From the NCBI RefSeq assembly GCF_003353425.1, contig NZ_QRAO01000003.1, positions 46,773 to 110,772 of the forward strand: a stretch of 64,000 nucleotides of DNA. The letters are read 5' to 3'. The DNA is from Marinirhabdus gelatinilytica (GTDB lineage: Bacteria > Bacteroidota > Bacteroidia > Flavobacteriales > Flavobacteriaceae). This document shows positions 1-8,113 of the stretch, piece by piece. Under the pieces are notes generated by a model. The model saw nothing but the letters and a program-made list of their open reading frames with translations, did no database searches and was not told the DNA's origin. Both the position numbers and the translations under genes were made by a program. Position 1 is the stretch's first letter. Every line of letters starts with the position of its first letter.

Positions 1-1924
1 GAAGGTAGTTGGCACCCAACGAGTATGATACGTAATCATAGTTGTAGTTTACTATAGTTGGGTTTGCAAGATCGATTCCTTGGACTGTTTGTTCAGCTAA
101 AGAGATTTCTCCGTCGTTGTTCACATCGTAAACCGAAGTCACAGGACCGGCAAAAGAACCATCTACCTTTCCGTAATCGAACCTGATGCTACCGTCAAAG
201 TTTAAGTTTTCGGTAGCCTGAACACCAACTGCAAGGTATGGAGCAGAAGTGGTGTATTGTGTATCGTAACTTCTTTGGCAACAGTTTCCGAAGAAAGCAG
301 CACCATACCCCACAAGACCATTGTCTGTCAACCTGTTGCCATCGGCATCGTTTGCATTGATCAATCTTGCGTTGTTACCAGAAGCCTCCAATAGGTATGA
401 GTTCCACAACCAAGACATTTTTACGTTTTGGTTTGCCTTGAAGTAACCTAAGGTTACGTTTACCATGTCAAATTTCTTTGTAAGTCTAAGATCGTTCATA
501 AAGTTGTTGAAGTTGTTCAACTGTGTATCAAACAATACTATAGGAGTAATAAGTGCGTTGTCCGGAACCAATCCACCATTTTGGTATGCCAAGGTTGCAT
601 AGCCGTTGCCTGTTGCAAAATCTCCAGCAAGAAAATCGCCCGCTGTTTGTACCGAAGCTGGGAATGGGGAATTAAAACCTCCCTTGTTGAATGAAAATCT
701 ACCGTTGTTCTTGAATCTCCATCCTTCGGCCAGCTCAAAAGAAGCTTCCATACCCACGGATATAGACACTGGGTGCATTCCGTCCGTCACGTTAGATCTT
801 CTTAGTTGCCCGCTTTCTCCAAGTCCTACGTTTTGTGTAAGGAAAGGTGTATGCAATGTTTCATTGTTGGCATCGAAATTAGGGATATCCTCAAAGTCTG
901 GGTTGTCGTTGGTTCCTGTAACTTGGATAGGGTTAGGAAGATATGCAATGGCACGGTCATTAAGGTATTTAGTGTACAAGCGTACATATCCATTTTCGAA
1001 TTCCTTTGTAATATTGAATTTAAACTGTCCTCCATTATTGGCTGTATATCCTGCATCACGAATTCCCTCACCCACTCTATAGAAACCACCCATGTGGAAA
1101 TAAAGCCCTTCTCCTATTGGCGCACCATATTCAAAATCTGTCCTGAAATTGCTATAATCCAAACCAAATGATGTTGCTACGGATCCGCCTTCGGTCTTTC
1201 CTGTCTTACTTATCAAGTTTATGATAGCACCCGGAGAGTTTGAAGAAAGTGTAGAGGCCGAACCTCCACGAATAGCCTCAATTCTTGAGATGTTGGCATC
1301 GAATCTTGTAAATATATCTGCAGTACCAAATGCAATATCACCAAACAGCAATACTGGAAGCCCGTCCTCTTGTAATTGTACATATTTTGAACCACCTGAA
1401 GAAACTGGCACACCACGAACAGCAATGTTCGCATTACCTTCTCCACCTGAAGACTCAGAGCGGATACCTGGTACCGTCCTGAATATTTCGGCAGTTGTCC
1501 TTGGAGCAGATTGTACAATATCATTTGGCTTTAAAGAGGTAATGGACACACTGGATTCTATCCTAGATTGTGGATTGGTTACCCCCGTTACGATTACTGT
1601 ATCCAAGGATTCAGCATCTTCACTCATAGATACATTAGCCGTAACATCTGCACCAGCAACTGTTACAGTTTCTTTTACATTGGTATAACCAATATAGCTA
1701 GCTGAAAGCACATACGTACCATCATCTACATTAGTGATTGTGTACATACCATCAAAATCTGTAATGGCACCTTTGTTGGTTTGTTCAAGTATCACATTTA
1801 CTCCACTTATAGGAGCGCCTGTCTCATCGGTAATTATTCCGGAAATACTTGATTGTGCAAATACACTAGCTGAAAATAGCGCTACAGTAAATGCTAAGAA
1901 CATTTTTAAGTTTGAAGTTTTCAT
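1..1924 (-). CDS. TonB-dependent outer-membrane receptor (5' part only)
   Basis: Outer-membrane active transporter energised by TonB-ExbBD; the substrate cannot be read from this part. The reading frame starts at the ATG at 1924 and leaves the window at position 1 without a stop, so about 641 N-terminal residues are visible. It has a signal peptide ending in VFAQ, then a carboxypeptidase-regulatory-like domain (about residues 22-100, SGIITDETGAPISGVNV), then a plug domain with the typical VPGIRSESSGGEGNANIAVR stretch, then beta-barrel strands. Residues just after the regulatory domain (DTVIVTG) resemble a TonB box region. It diverges from a LacI-type regulator, a common arrangement for sugar-responsive uptake loci in Bacteroidota, so a carbohydrate-related substrate is an inference. 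Whether a SusD partner follows lies outside the window. Confidence 0.93.
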   Translation of the reverse strand, partial: MKTSNLKMFLAFTVALFSASVFAQSSISGIITDETGAPISGVNVILEQTNKGAITDFDGMYTITNVDDGTYVLSASYIGYTNVKETVTVAGADVTANVSMSEDAESLDTVIVTGVTNPQSRIESSVSITSLKPNDIVQSAPRTTAEIFRTVPGIRSESSGGEGNANIAVRGVPVSSGGSKYVQLQEDGLPVLLFGDIAFGTADIFTRFDANISRIEAIRGGSASTLSSNSPGAIINLISKTGKTEGGSVATSFGLDYSNFRTDFEYGAPIGEGLYFHMGGFYRVGEGIRDAGYTANNGGQFKFNITKEFENGYVRLYTKYLNDRAIAYLPNPIQVTGTNDNPDFEDIPNFDANNETLHTPFLTQNVGLGESGQLRRSNVTDGMHPVSISVGMEASFELAEGWRFKNNGRFSFNKGGFNSPFPASVQTAGDFLAGDFATGNGYATLAYQNGGLVPDNALITPIVLFDTQLNNFNNFMNDLRLTKKFDMVNVTLGYFKANQNVKMSWLWNSYLLEASGNNARLINANDADGNRLTDNGLVGYGAAFFGNCCQRSYDTQYTTSAPYLAVGVQATENLNFDGSIRFDYGKVDGSFAGPVTSVYDVNNDGEISLAEQTVQGIDLANPTIVNYNYDYVSYSLGANYL

Positions 1925-2010
1925 TGGTTCAGTTTCTTATAAATTAATAATAAAAAGCTTTGTTTGGTACTAAACTAATTTATTCACCCCATGAAAATTA
2001 TCAAATTCTC

Positions 2011-2050
2011 AACGAAATCGTTTTCGAAAATAACGAAAACGTTTTCGTTA
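2011..2050. promoter_or_regulatory. Two LacI-type operator palindromes, 21 bp apart
   Basis: TAACGAAAACGTTTTCGTTA at 2031-2050 is a perfect 20-bp palindrome with the central CG typical of LacI-family operators. A second, imperfect copy, CGAAATCGTTTTCG, lies at 2013-2026. The centres (2019/2020 and 2040/2041) are exactly 21 bp apart, so both sites face the same side of the helix. They sit between the divergent receptor gene and the LacI-type gene, next to a -7 box for the latter. Confidence 0.8.
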
Positions 2051-2056
2051 TATTTG
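2049..2056 (+). promoter_or_regulatory. -7 box of the LacI-type gene
   Basis: TATATTTG fits the Bacteroidota -7 consensus TAnnTTTG and lies 21 bases before the ATG of the regulator. It overlaps the end of the perfect operator palindrome by two bases, so occupation of the operator should block this promoter, suggesting autoregulation. No clear -33 TTG was identified because the spacer is the operator itself. Confidence 0.6.
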
Positions 2057-2077
2057 CTTTTTATAGAATAGACAACA

Positions 2078-3100
2078 ATGAAACCTATTACCCTACAAGA
2101 AATTGCCGATACGTTGGGAATTTCGGTATCTACAGCATCCAAGGCATTAAAAGATTATCCGGATGTAAGCCAAAGGACAAAACGCCTAGTTAAGGAACTT
2201 GCTGCAACCTTGAACTATACACCCAACTCTTTCGCTGTAAATCTCAGGACAAAGGAGTCTATGACCATTGGACTTATTATTCCCGAGGTGGTACACCATT
2301 TCTTTTCAAGTGTAATCAAAGGAATTATCTATCAAGCTGAAAAGAAAGGATATCTTGTAATCACCCTACAGTCCAACGAATCCTACGAACTTGAAAAAAA
2401 ACAAATAGCCTTGCTTATGCGTAAAAATGTAGATGGTATATTGATTTCGCTGGCCAACCAAACCGCTAATTTCGATCACCTTAAGGAAGTAATTGAGCAA
2501 GATAAGCCACTAGTTATGTTCGATAAGATTGCCAAAGTACTGCCCTGCTCAAAAGTAATCATTAACGATAGGAAAGCAGCGTACACAGCTACAAAACACC
2601 TCGTTGACAGTGGTTGCAAACGGATTGCACATTTTAGGGGGCCGTTGTTACCACAAAACTCGATCGATAGATTCTTGGGCTATAAAAAGGCGATTGAAGA
2701 CCACGACATACAGTACGATCCTTCCTTAGTATATATATGTGAGGATATGTCATTTGAAGAAGGTAAAAAATATGCCCAGAAGTTGTATGAAGAACATAAG
2801 GACGTGGACGGTATATTTGTAAATACTGATCTTGTTGCCATTGGCGCCATTACACAATTAAAAGAACTTGGTGTGAAGATACCCGAAGATATAGCCATTG
2901 TAGGTTTCAGCAATTGGTTTATGTCCTCTGCCATTACCCCTACCCTCACCACTATCGATCAGCCCGGGTTTAAAATGGGCAAAACGGCATTTAAGAGACT
3001 TTTAAAAGAAATGAAAAAAAAGAAAAATGATGAAAAAACAGACCCAAAGATCATTGAGCTTGAGACCAGTTTGGTCAAAAGAGACTCTACACCTACTTAA
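2078..3100 (+). CDS. LacI-family transcriptional regulator
   Basis: DNA-binding repressor or activator of 340 residues, the normal length of the family. Residues 3-25 (PITLQEIADTLGISVSTASK) form the LacI helix-turn-helix, 45-58 (NYTPNSFAVNLRTKES) the hinge helix that enters the minor groove, and about 62-330 a periplasmic-binding-protein-like sensor (IGLIIPEVVHHFFSSVIKG; IAIVGFSNWFMSSAITPTLT), which binds a small ligand, usually a sugar. It diverges from the TonB receptor and probably controls both that gene and itself through the paired palindromes at 2011-2050. The inducer is unknown; no glycoside hydrolase or sugar kinase is visible beside it in this window. Confidence 0.93.
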   Translation: MKPITLQEIADTLGISVSTASKALKDYPDVSQRTKRLVKELAATLNYTPNSFAVNLRTKESMTIGLIIPEVVHHFFSSVIKGIIYQAEKKGYLVITLQSNESYELEKKQIALLMRKNVDGILISLANQTANFDHLKEVIEQDKPLVMFDKIAKVLPCSKVIINDRKAAYTATKHLVDSGCKRIAHFRGPLLPQNSIDRFLGYKKAIEDHDIQYDPSLVYICEDMSFEEGKKYAQKLYEEHKDVDGIFVNTDLVAIGAITQLKELGVKIPEDIAIVGFSNWFMSSAITPTLTTIDQPGFKMGKTAFKRLLKEMKKKKNDEKTDPKIIELETSLVKRDSTPT

Positions 3101-3210
3101 AAGCCTATAATCAAGGTATTTACTGAATTTCGCTCGATTGAAGTTATAAGTTGACCAATTCACGAAAATTTTTAAATGCTTTTATTTTATTCTAAAACAT
3201 AATTTGATCC

Positions 3211-4005
3211 ATGTTTAAAACAATTTTCGAAATCACTAAAATGGATTGCCCCTCGGAGGAAAATCTGATACGGATGAAACTTGATGGAATTTCGAGCATT
3301 GCCAATCTAGACTTTGATATCCCCAACCGCAAACTCACTGTTTTCCACACCGGTACTGCAGTTGTTATTGAAAAATCGGTTCTTGAACTGAATCTTGGCG
3401 GAAAGAGAATCTCTACCGAACCCACCCAACAAACCAGCTTCAAGGAACAAACAGACCAAAAAAAATTGCTGTGGACAGTGCTAGCGATAAACTTTGCCTT
3501 CTTTATCATAGAAATGATAACAGGACTTATCTCAAAATCTATGGGATTGGTAGCAGACAGTCTGGATATGCTGGCAGACAGTTTTGTGTATGGCATTAGC
3601 CTGTTTGCAGTTGGCGGCACACTACTGCGGAAAAAACATATCGCAAAAGTTGCTGGGTATTTTCAAATTACGCTTGCCATCATTGGATTTGTAGAAGTTG
3701 TGAGACGTTTTATTAACGCCGAAAAACTTCCCGACTTCTCCACTATGATCGTTGTTTCAATTTTCGCACTTATTGCAAACGGTATTTGTCTCTACATTTT
3801 GCAAAAATCCAAAAGCAAGGACGAGGCACATATGAAAGCCAGTATGATTTTCACTTCAAACGACGTCATCATCAATCTAGGCGTGATCATTGCAGGAATA
3901 CTGGTACTCTGGCTACAATCCAACAAACCAGATTTAATTATTGGAACCATTGTATTTGTGCTGGTAATTCAAGGAGCTTTTAGAATTTTAAAGTTGAGTA
4001 AGTAG
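3211..4005 (+). CDS. Cation diffusion facilitator-type transporter with HMA-like N-terminus
   Basis: Inner-membrane metal efflux protein of the CDF/CzcD superfamily, 264 residues. Residues 1-65 resemble a heavy-metal-associated domain (FEITKMDCPSEENLIRMKL) but the CxxC metal site is reduced to one Cys (C13). Membrane segments follow from about residue 86. The second carries the acidic motif ADSLDMLADS (D116, D119, D123) and the fifth carries SNDVIINLG (D218), positions that hold the transport metal in CDF proteins. The usual cytoplasmic C-terminal domain is missing; the protein ends after the sixth segment. The metal is not predictable; Zn2+ or a similar divalent ion is likely. Confidence 0.85.
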   Translation: MFKTIFEITKMDCPSEENLIRMKLDGISSIANLDFDIPNRKLTVFHTGTAVVIEKSVLELNLGGKRISTEPTQQTSFKEQTDQKKLLWTVLAINFAFFIIEMITGLISKSMGLVADSLDMLADSFVYGISLFAVGGTLLRKKHIAKVAGYFQITLAIIGFVEVVRRFINAEKLPDFSTMIVVSIFALIANGICLYILQKSKSKDEAHMKASMIFTSNDVIINLGVIIAGILVLWLQSNKPDLIIGTIVFVLVIQGAFRILKLSK

Positions 4006-4060
4006 TTAGAAATCCTCGAAAGGAGACTTTATCTTCTTGGATGCAAGCCCTCTGCAAAAC

Positions 4061-4705
4061 TTAATCAATATTTATACGAATTAACAAATTGGTACTATGC
4101 CACTCTTTCGAGGATAGATTCCTTCTTCTTCTAGGGTGTGTTGGCCAAGGATCGCGTACTGTCGCATTTACAACTTGTCCGTTACCATAGGCGTCCCTGT
4201 CGTATTCCACAGCAGTTAAAACCATAGCATGTCCAAGAGTCCCTATAATTAAAGGTCTATCATTGGCTAAATCCTGAGCAGCCGTGATAGGGTTTGAATA
4301 ATATTCGGTGGCACTAGCCCTGAAACTCCGTCCGTTTCTATCTACATAGGTCCTGTTAAGAGCACGCAGAATGTCTTGCCTTGAGCCGCTATTGTTCCTT
4401 AAAGTTCCCCAAGCTTGATATACTATATCTTCCTGAGTTATATTGTATCCGTAATAATTAAACACGGCTTCTATGGAGGCCGCCCAGCACCATTGGCTCT
4501 TCAGTTGGGTCTTATTTGCTACGACATTCAAAATTGACGAATCTATACCAGCGACACAACGTTGTACTCCTCGAGAGTTAAAATTACCACAGCGTACCCC
4601 AAGGGTCTCTTCAGTATCTACTGAAATGTTTATTTTATCGAAATTTTCTTTTTTACTGTTCAGAAGAAAAAAAAGTATCAGTAATGGTGCAAAGTAATAT
4701 CTCAT
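4061..4705 (-). CDS. Secreted papain-like cysteine peptidase (C39/C70-type fold)
   Basis: Protein of 214 residues with a hydrophobic N-terminus (residues 4-15) that is either a signal peptide or an anchor; there is no lipobox. QWCWAASIEAVFNYYG puts the catalytic Cys at C73, GHAMVLTAVEYD the His at H159 and VRDPWP an Asp at D185, the order and spacing of papain-fold peptidases of the C39-like and C70 (AvrRpt2-type) groups. C39 and the stand-alone form differ in context: no ABC transporter or double-glycine precursor is next to it, so bacteriocin processing is not supported. The substrate is unknown. It converges with the cation transporter gene and stands alone. Confidence 0.75.
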   Translation of the reverse strand: MRYYFAPLLILFFLLNSKKENFDKINISVDTEETLGVRCGNFNSRGVQRCVAGIDSSILNVVANKTQLKSQWCWAASIEAVFNYYGYNITQEDIVYQAWGTLRNNSGSRQDILRALNRTYVDRNGRSFRASATEYYSNPITAAQDLANDRPLIIGTLGHAMVLTAVEYDRDAYGNGQVVNATVRDPWPTHPRRRRNLSSKEWHSTNLLIRINID

Positions 4706-4820
4706 AATAAACCATTTTAAAGTTAAGGAAAAACTAAATGCATACTTTTACATATACCATTGCAAGCTATTCTTTCCTACTTTAAAAATCAATACCCGGT
4801 ACTGGTTATATTGCTGATTG

Positions 4821-7800
4821 TTAGTTTTTTAAACTCTTTAATTTCATTTTTAAAGTTTTATACCTATTCTCGGCTTCCTGCCCTGGCAACTGGTCTGCCC
4901 GGCTTACCATATTGTACAGGTAGCCAATTTGGGAAATGAGCATTTGTTGTGGATAGGCTCCCTCGTCATTTTTGAGCACTTGCAGTTTATTTTCAATGGT
5001 GCGCAACGTAGTTGGGTCTGGGCTGGCGTTATTGGCTGTCAATGTTTCTTTTTGGGTCTCTAGATCAGCTTGTAATTGCTTTGCTTCGGATAGCAGCTCG
5101 AGTACTTTATTCTGAAATGCCAACTGTTCCCCCATATCCTGTTGCGTAAAGCCTTGTTGTGTGATTCTTGGGTCTGGAACAATTTCGAACGTTTGCTCCA
5201 AGGTTTGCCCAGCCACGGTAAGCTTGGCAATGTAAGTTCCCGGTGCCACCATGGGACCTCGTTGGTATCTACGCTTAATATCCTTGTCCCACGCGCCACG
5301 TTGCCTTAAGTTCCAGTTGAAGCGGTGTAGGCCAGGTTTGCTGCTCAATCGTTCATCGGTGTATCTAAAAATCTGGCTCAGTTGCATATTCTCAACTTCG
5401 GTAACTTCGCTTACGCCTTCTTGTTCTTCCACTTCAATTTCTTCCTCTACCTCAGTTTCAACATCGTTATGTATAGCGCTATCGAACGCTTTCAACAAGG
5501 TACTATCACTTAAAATCGTGGTGATGGGTCTTCTGTTTTCGTTCATAATCTCCAATTGCACACTGCCCTTGTAGTTCTTCGGAATATAATAATCTAACGT
5601 CACCGCTGTTTGTGGGTACTGCAGATTAGAGATTCCACGAACCGTAGGGTATCGATACCGAATTGTAGTATCTGGCTTAAACAATACCGGAACTGTGCTT
5701 AAGCTATTAATTGCCTGCTGGCGTAATGCCGTGATGTTATCCAATATCCAAAACCCACGTCCCATGGTACTTATAATTAAATCGCCTCTAAAAATCTTAA
5801 GGTCGGTAATAGGCGTCACCGGTAAATTTTGTTGAAACTTTTGCCACGTCACACCATCGTTAAAGGAAACAAACACACCATACTCGGTACCAGCATACAG
5901 CAACCCTTCTCGCTCTGGATCTTCCCGAAGCACTCGCGTGGGGAAATCTGAAGGAATACCATTGTTGCCATTGGACAGCAACTGCCAAGAAGCCCCGTAA
6001 TCTGAAGTTTTGTACACATACGGCCTGTCGTCTCCCAGCAAGTGGAAATCTACCGCAATATAGGCCTTGGCGGGGTTGTACTGTGAAGGCTCAATAGACT
6101 CTACCCTGCCCCCCTTTGGAAGACTGGCCGGCGTTACATTGGCCCACGTTTTTCCACCATCCCGGGTCAATGAAACCACCCCGTCGTTGGAGCCGGTCCA
6201 AATTAGTCCTTCCACAAGTTTGGACTCCCTAATGGAATAGAGTGTACTATAGTATTCTTCGCCCGTTATATCTCGCGTAATGGGACTTCCTGAGATAACT
6301 TGTTTGTCTGCCTCAAAGGCTGTGAGATCTGGTGAAATGGTTTCCCAAGTGAGGCCTTCGGTTACCGTTTTGTGTAAATACTGCGAACCGTGGTACACCA
6401 CATCTGGATTGTGGGGCGAAACCTCTATGGGCGCCACCCGTTGGAAACGATATTCTAGATCTTTTGGGTTGTGTCCATAGATGTTGGATGCACCTACGTA
6501 GTACCCCTTTTCGGTACCTGTACGCTTATCGAATACACTAAACCGCCCTTTGCAATTGGCATACACAATATTGTGGTTTCCGGGTTTGGGCACGCCAGGT
6601 CCCGTTTCGCACCCACCAGTGTTGATGAGCCATCCTGTTTCAGGATTTTGTACCGAGTTGGGTGGAAAACTGGGCACCGCAATGGTAGACGAATTATCCT
6701 GTTGTCCCGCATACAGCCAGTAGGGGTATTGGTCGTCTACTGCCACTTGGTACAACTCTGCGGTGGGCTGGTTAAACTGGGTGCTCCAAGTTTTTCCGCC
6801 ATTGTGGCTTACGTTAGCACCACCATCGTTCGCTTGGATCAACAAATCTGGATCGTTAGGGTTTAGCCAGATATCGTGGTTATCGCCGTGGGGAACTTCG
6901 AAATAAGTCCAGGTTTTACCACCATCGGTAGATTTAAGTCCCGGATTTGCCATGGAGAAGACTATGTTGGCATTGGTGGGATCCACTTCCACGTTGGTGT
7001 AATAAAAGGGTCGGTTTACCAATCGTACATCACTGGAAATTTGTACAAAACTCTTTCCTTCGTCTTCAGATTTGTAGAGGCCTCGCTCCTCTCCTTCGGA
7101 TTCTATGATGGCATAGAGCCATTTAGGTTCGTCTGCCGAAACGGCCAAATCTATTTTGCCTATCAGCCCCTTGGGCAGCCCATTGCCCAACTTCTCCCAA
7201 TCCTTACCGCCATTCTTGGATTTGTAGATACCACCTTCCTCCTGTGTACCTCCCGAAATAATGGTCCATGGCCTACGTTGCCCTTTCCAAGCGGCAGCGT
7301 AGAGCACATCGTTCTTCTTGGGATGGATCTCAAGGTCTGAGAAACCAGTTTCGTTTGAGATATGTAAAATTTTATCCCAGGTTTTCCCTCCATCTTCGGT
7401 TTTGTAGACCCCTCTTTCCTCATTGTTCTTAAACGCATTACCAATGGCCGCTACATATACTATATTCGGATCCTTTCTATCGATTTCCACAGCACCAATC
7501 TGTCCTGTGTTCTTTAGGCCAATGTGCTGCCAGGTCTCCCCGCCGTTCAAACTTTTATACACCCCTCGCCCACTAATTACGTTGCTGCGCAGCCCGTCGG
7601 AACCCGTTCCCACATAGACAATGTTGGGGTTATTGGGGGCAACTTCAATAGCACCAATAGAGGGCGTTTCAAAATAACCATCGCTCACGTTTTTCCAAGT
7701 GGTTCCGTAGTCTTCGGTTTTCCAGACACCACCTCCCGTTGCTCCCAGGAAAAATACATTTGGGATCTCTGGAATTCCTGTTACTGCTGTCACACGACCG

Positions 7801-7919
7801 CCTCTAAGCGGTCCCACATTTCGGTATTGGAAAGCCTTGAAATCTTGGGCAAAAACACAGGTAGTAACAAAAAATAATACAATAGACGAGAATAGATAGT
7901 GATGGTAATTACGTTGCAT
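4821..7919 (-). CDS. VPS10/BNR-repeat beta-propeller protein, secreted (paralogue 1)
   Basis: Large exported protein of 1032 residues. The ATG at 7919 is preferred over one at 7976 because it gives a clean signal peptide (MQRNYHHYLFSSIVLFFVTTCVFAQ). The first ~700 residues are a run of Asp-box/BNR repeats (S-DGG-TW: TEDGGKTW, KNGGKDWEK, STDGGKTWTY, TRDGGKTWANV), matching the sortilin/VPS10-like propellers commonly labelled glycosyl hydrolase in Bacteroidota. The C-terminal ~250 residues are not propeller; they include a Glu-rich insert and a helical tail. There is no T9SS sorting domain. It diverges from paralogue 2 at 8114. Enzymatic activity has not been shown for this group, so I assign none. 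Confidence 0.85.
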   Translation of the reverse strand: MQRNYHHYLFSSIVLFFVTTCVFAQDFKAFQYRNVGPLRGGRVTAVTGIPEIPNVFFLGATGGGVWKTEDYGTTWKNVSDGYFETPSIGAIEVAPNNPNIVYVGTGSDGLRSNVISGRGVYKSLNGGETWQHIGLKNTGQIGAVEIDRKDPNIVYVAAIGNAFKNNEERGVYKTEDGGKTWDKILHISNETGFSDLEIHPKKNDVLYAAAWKGQRRPWTIISGGTQEEGGIYKSKNGGKDWEKLGNGLPKGLIGKIDLAVSADEPKWLYAIIESEGEERGLYKSEDEGKSFVQISSDVRLVNRPFYYTNVEVDPTNANIVFSMANPGLKSTDGGKTWTYFEVPHGDNHDIWLNPNDPDLLIQANDGGANVSHNGGKTWSTQFNQPTAELYQVAVDDQYPYWLYAGQQDNSSTIAVPSFPPNSVQNPETGWLINTGGCETGPGVPKPGNHNIVYANCKGRFSVFDKRTGTEKGYYVGASNIYGHNPKDLEYRFQRVAPIEVSPHNPDVVYHGSQYLHKTVTEGLTWETISPDLTAFEADKQVISGSPITRDITGEEYYSTLYSIRESKLVEGLIWTGSNDGVVSLTRDGGKTWANVTPASLPKGGRVESIEPSQYNPAKAYIAVDFHLLGDDRPYVYKTSDYGASWQLLSNGNNGIPSDFPTRVLREDPEREGLLYAGTEYGVFVSFNDGVTWQKFQQNLPVTPITDLKIFRGDLIISTMGRGFWILDNITALRQQAINSLSTVPVLFKPDTTIRYRYPTVRGISNLQYPQTAVTLDYYIPKNYKGSVQLEIMNENRRPITTILSDSTLLKAFDSAIHNDVETEVEEEIEVEEQEGVSEVTEVENMQLSQIFRYTDERLSSKPGLHRFNWNLRQRGAWDKDIKRRYQRGPMVAPGTYIAKLTVAGQTLEQTFEIVPDPRITQQGFTQQDMGEQLAFQNKVLELLSEAKQLQADLETQKETLTANNASPDPTTLRTIENKLQVLKNDEGAYPQQMLISQIGYLYNMVSRADQLPGQEAENRYKTLKMKLKSLKN

Positions 7920-8113
7920 AGCATAAAATTTTAAATGCTTAAAAATACTGAAATTGTTATAACACACTGTCATCAATCTTCCTTGAAATACAATATTTCA
8001 AGAAAACTTCCGCAAAATGTTATAGCCTTGTTAAAAAAATAGTTAATTACATCGCAAGTAGATATTGGTAACTCCTTTTTAAATAATTTTAAAGTGAACC
8101 AAACATCACTTTT

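Noticed and set aside
606..1688. Plus-strand ORFs of 121-158 codons at 606-1688
   Set aside because: They lie antisense to the TonB receptor, have no domain pattern, and the receptor frame is clear throughout.
6471..7877. Plus-strand ORFs inside VPS10/BNR paralogue 1
   Set aside because: Shadows of a repeat-rich gene; the recurring codons of the Asp boxes keep the opposite frame open.
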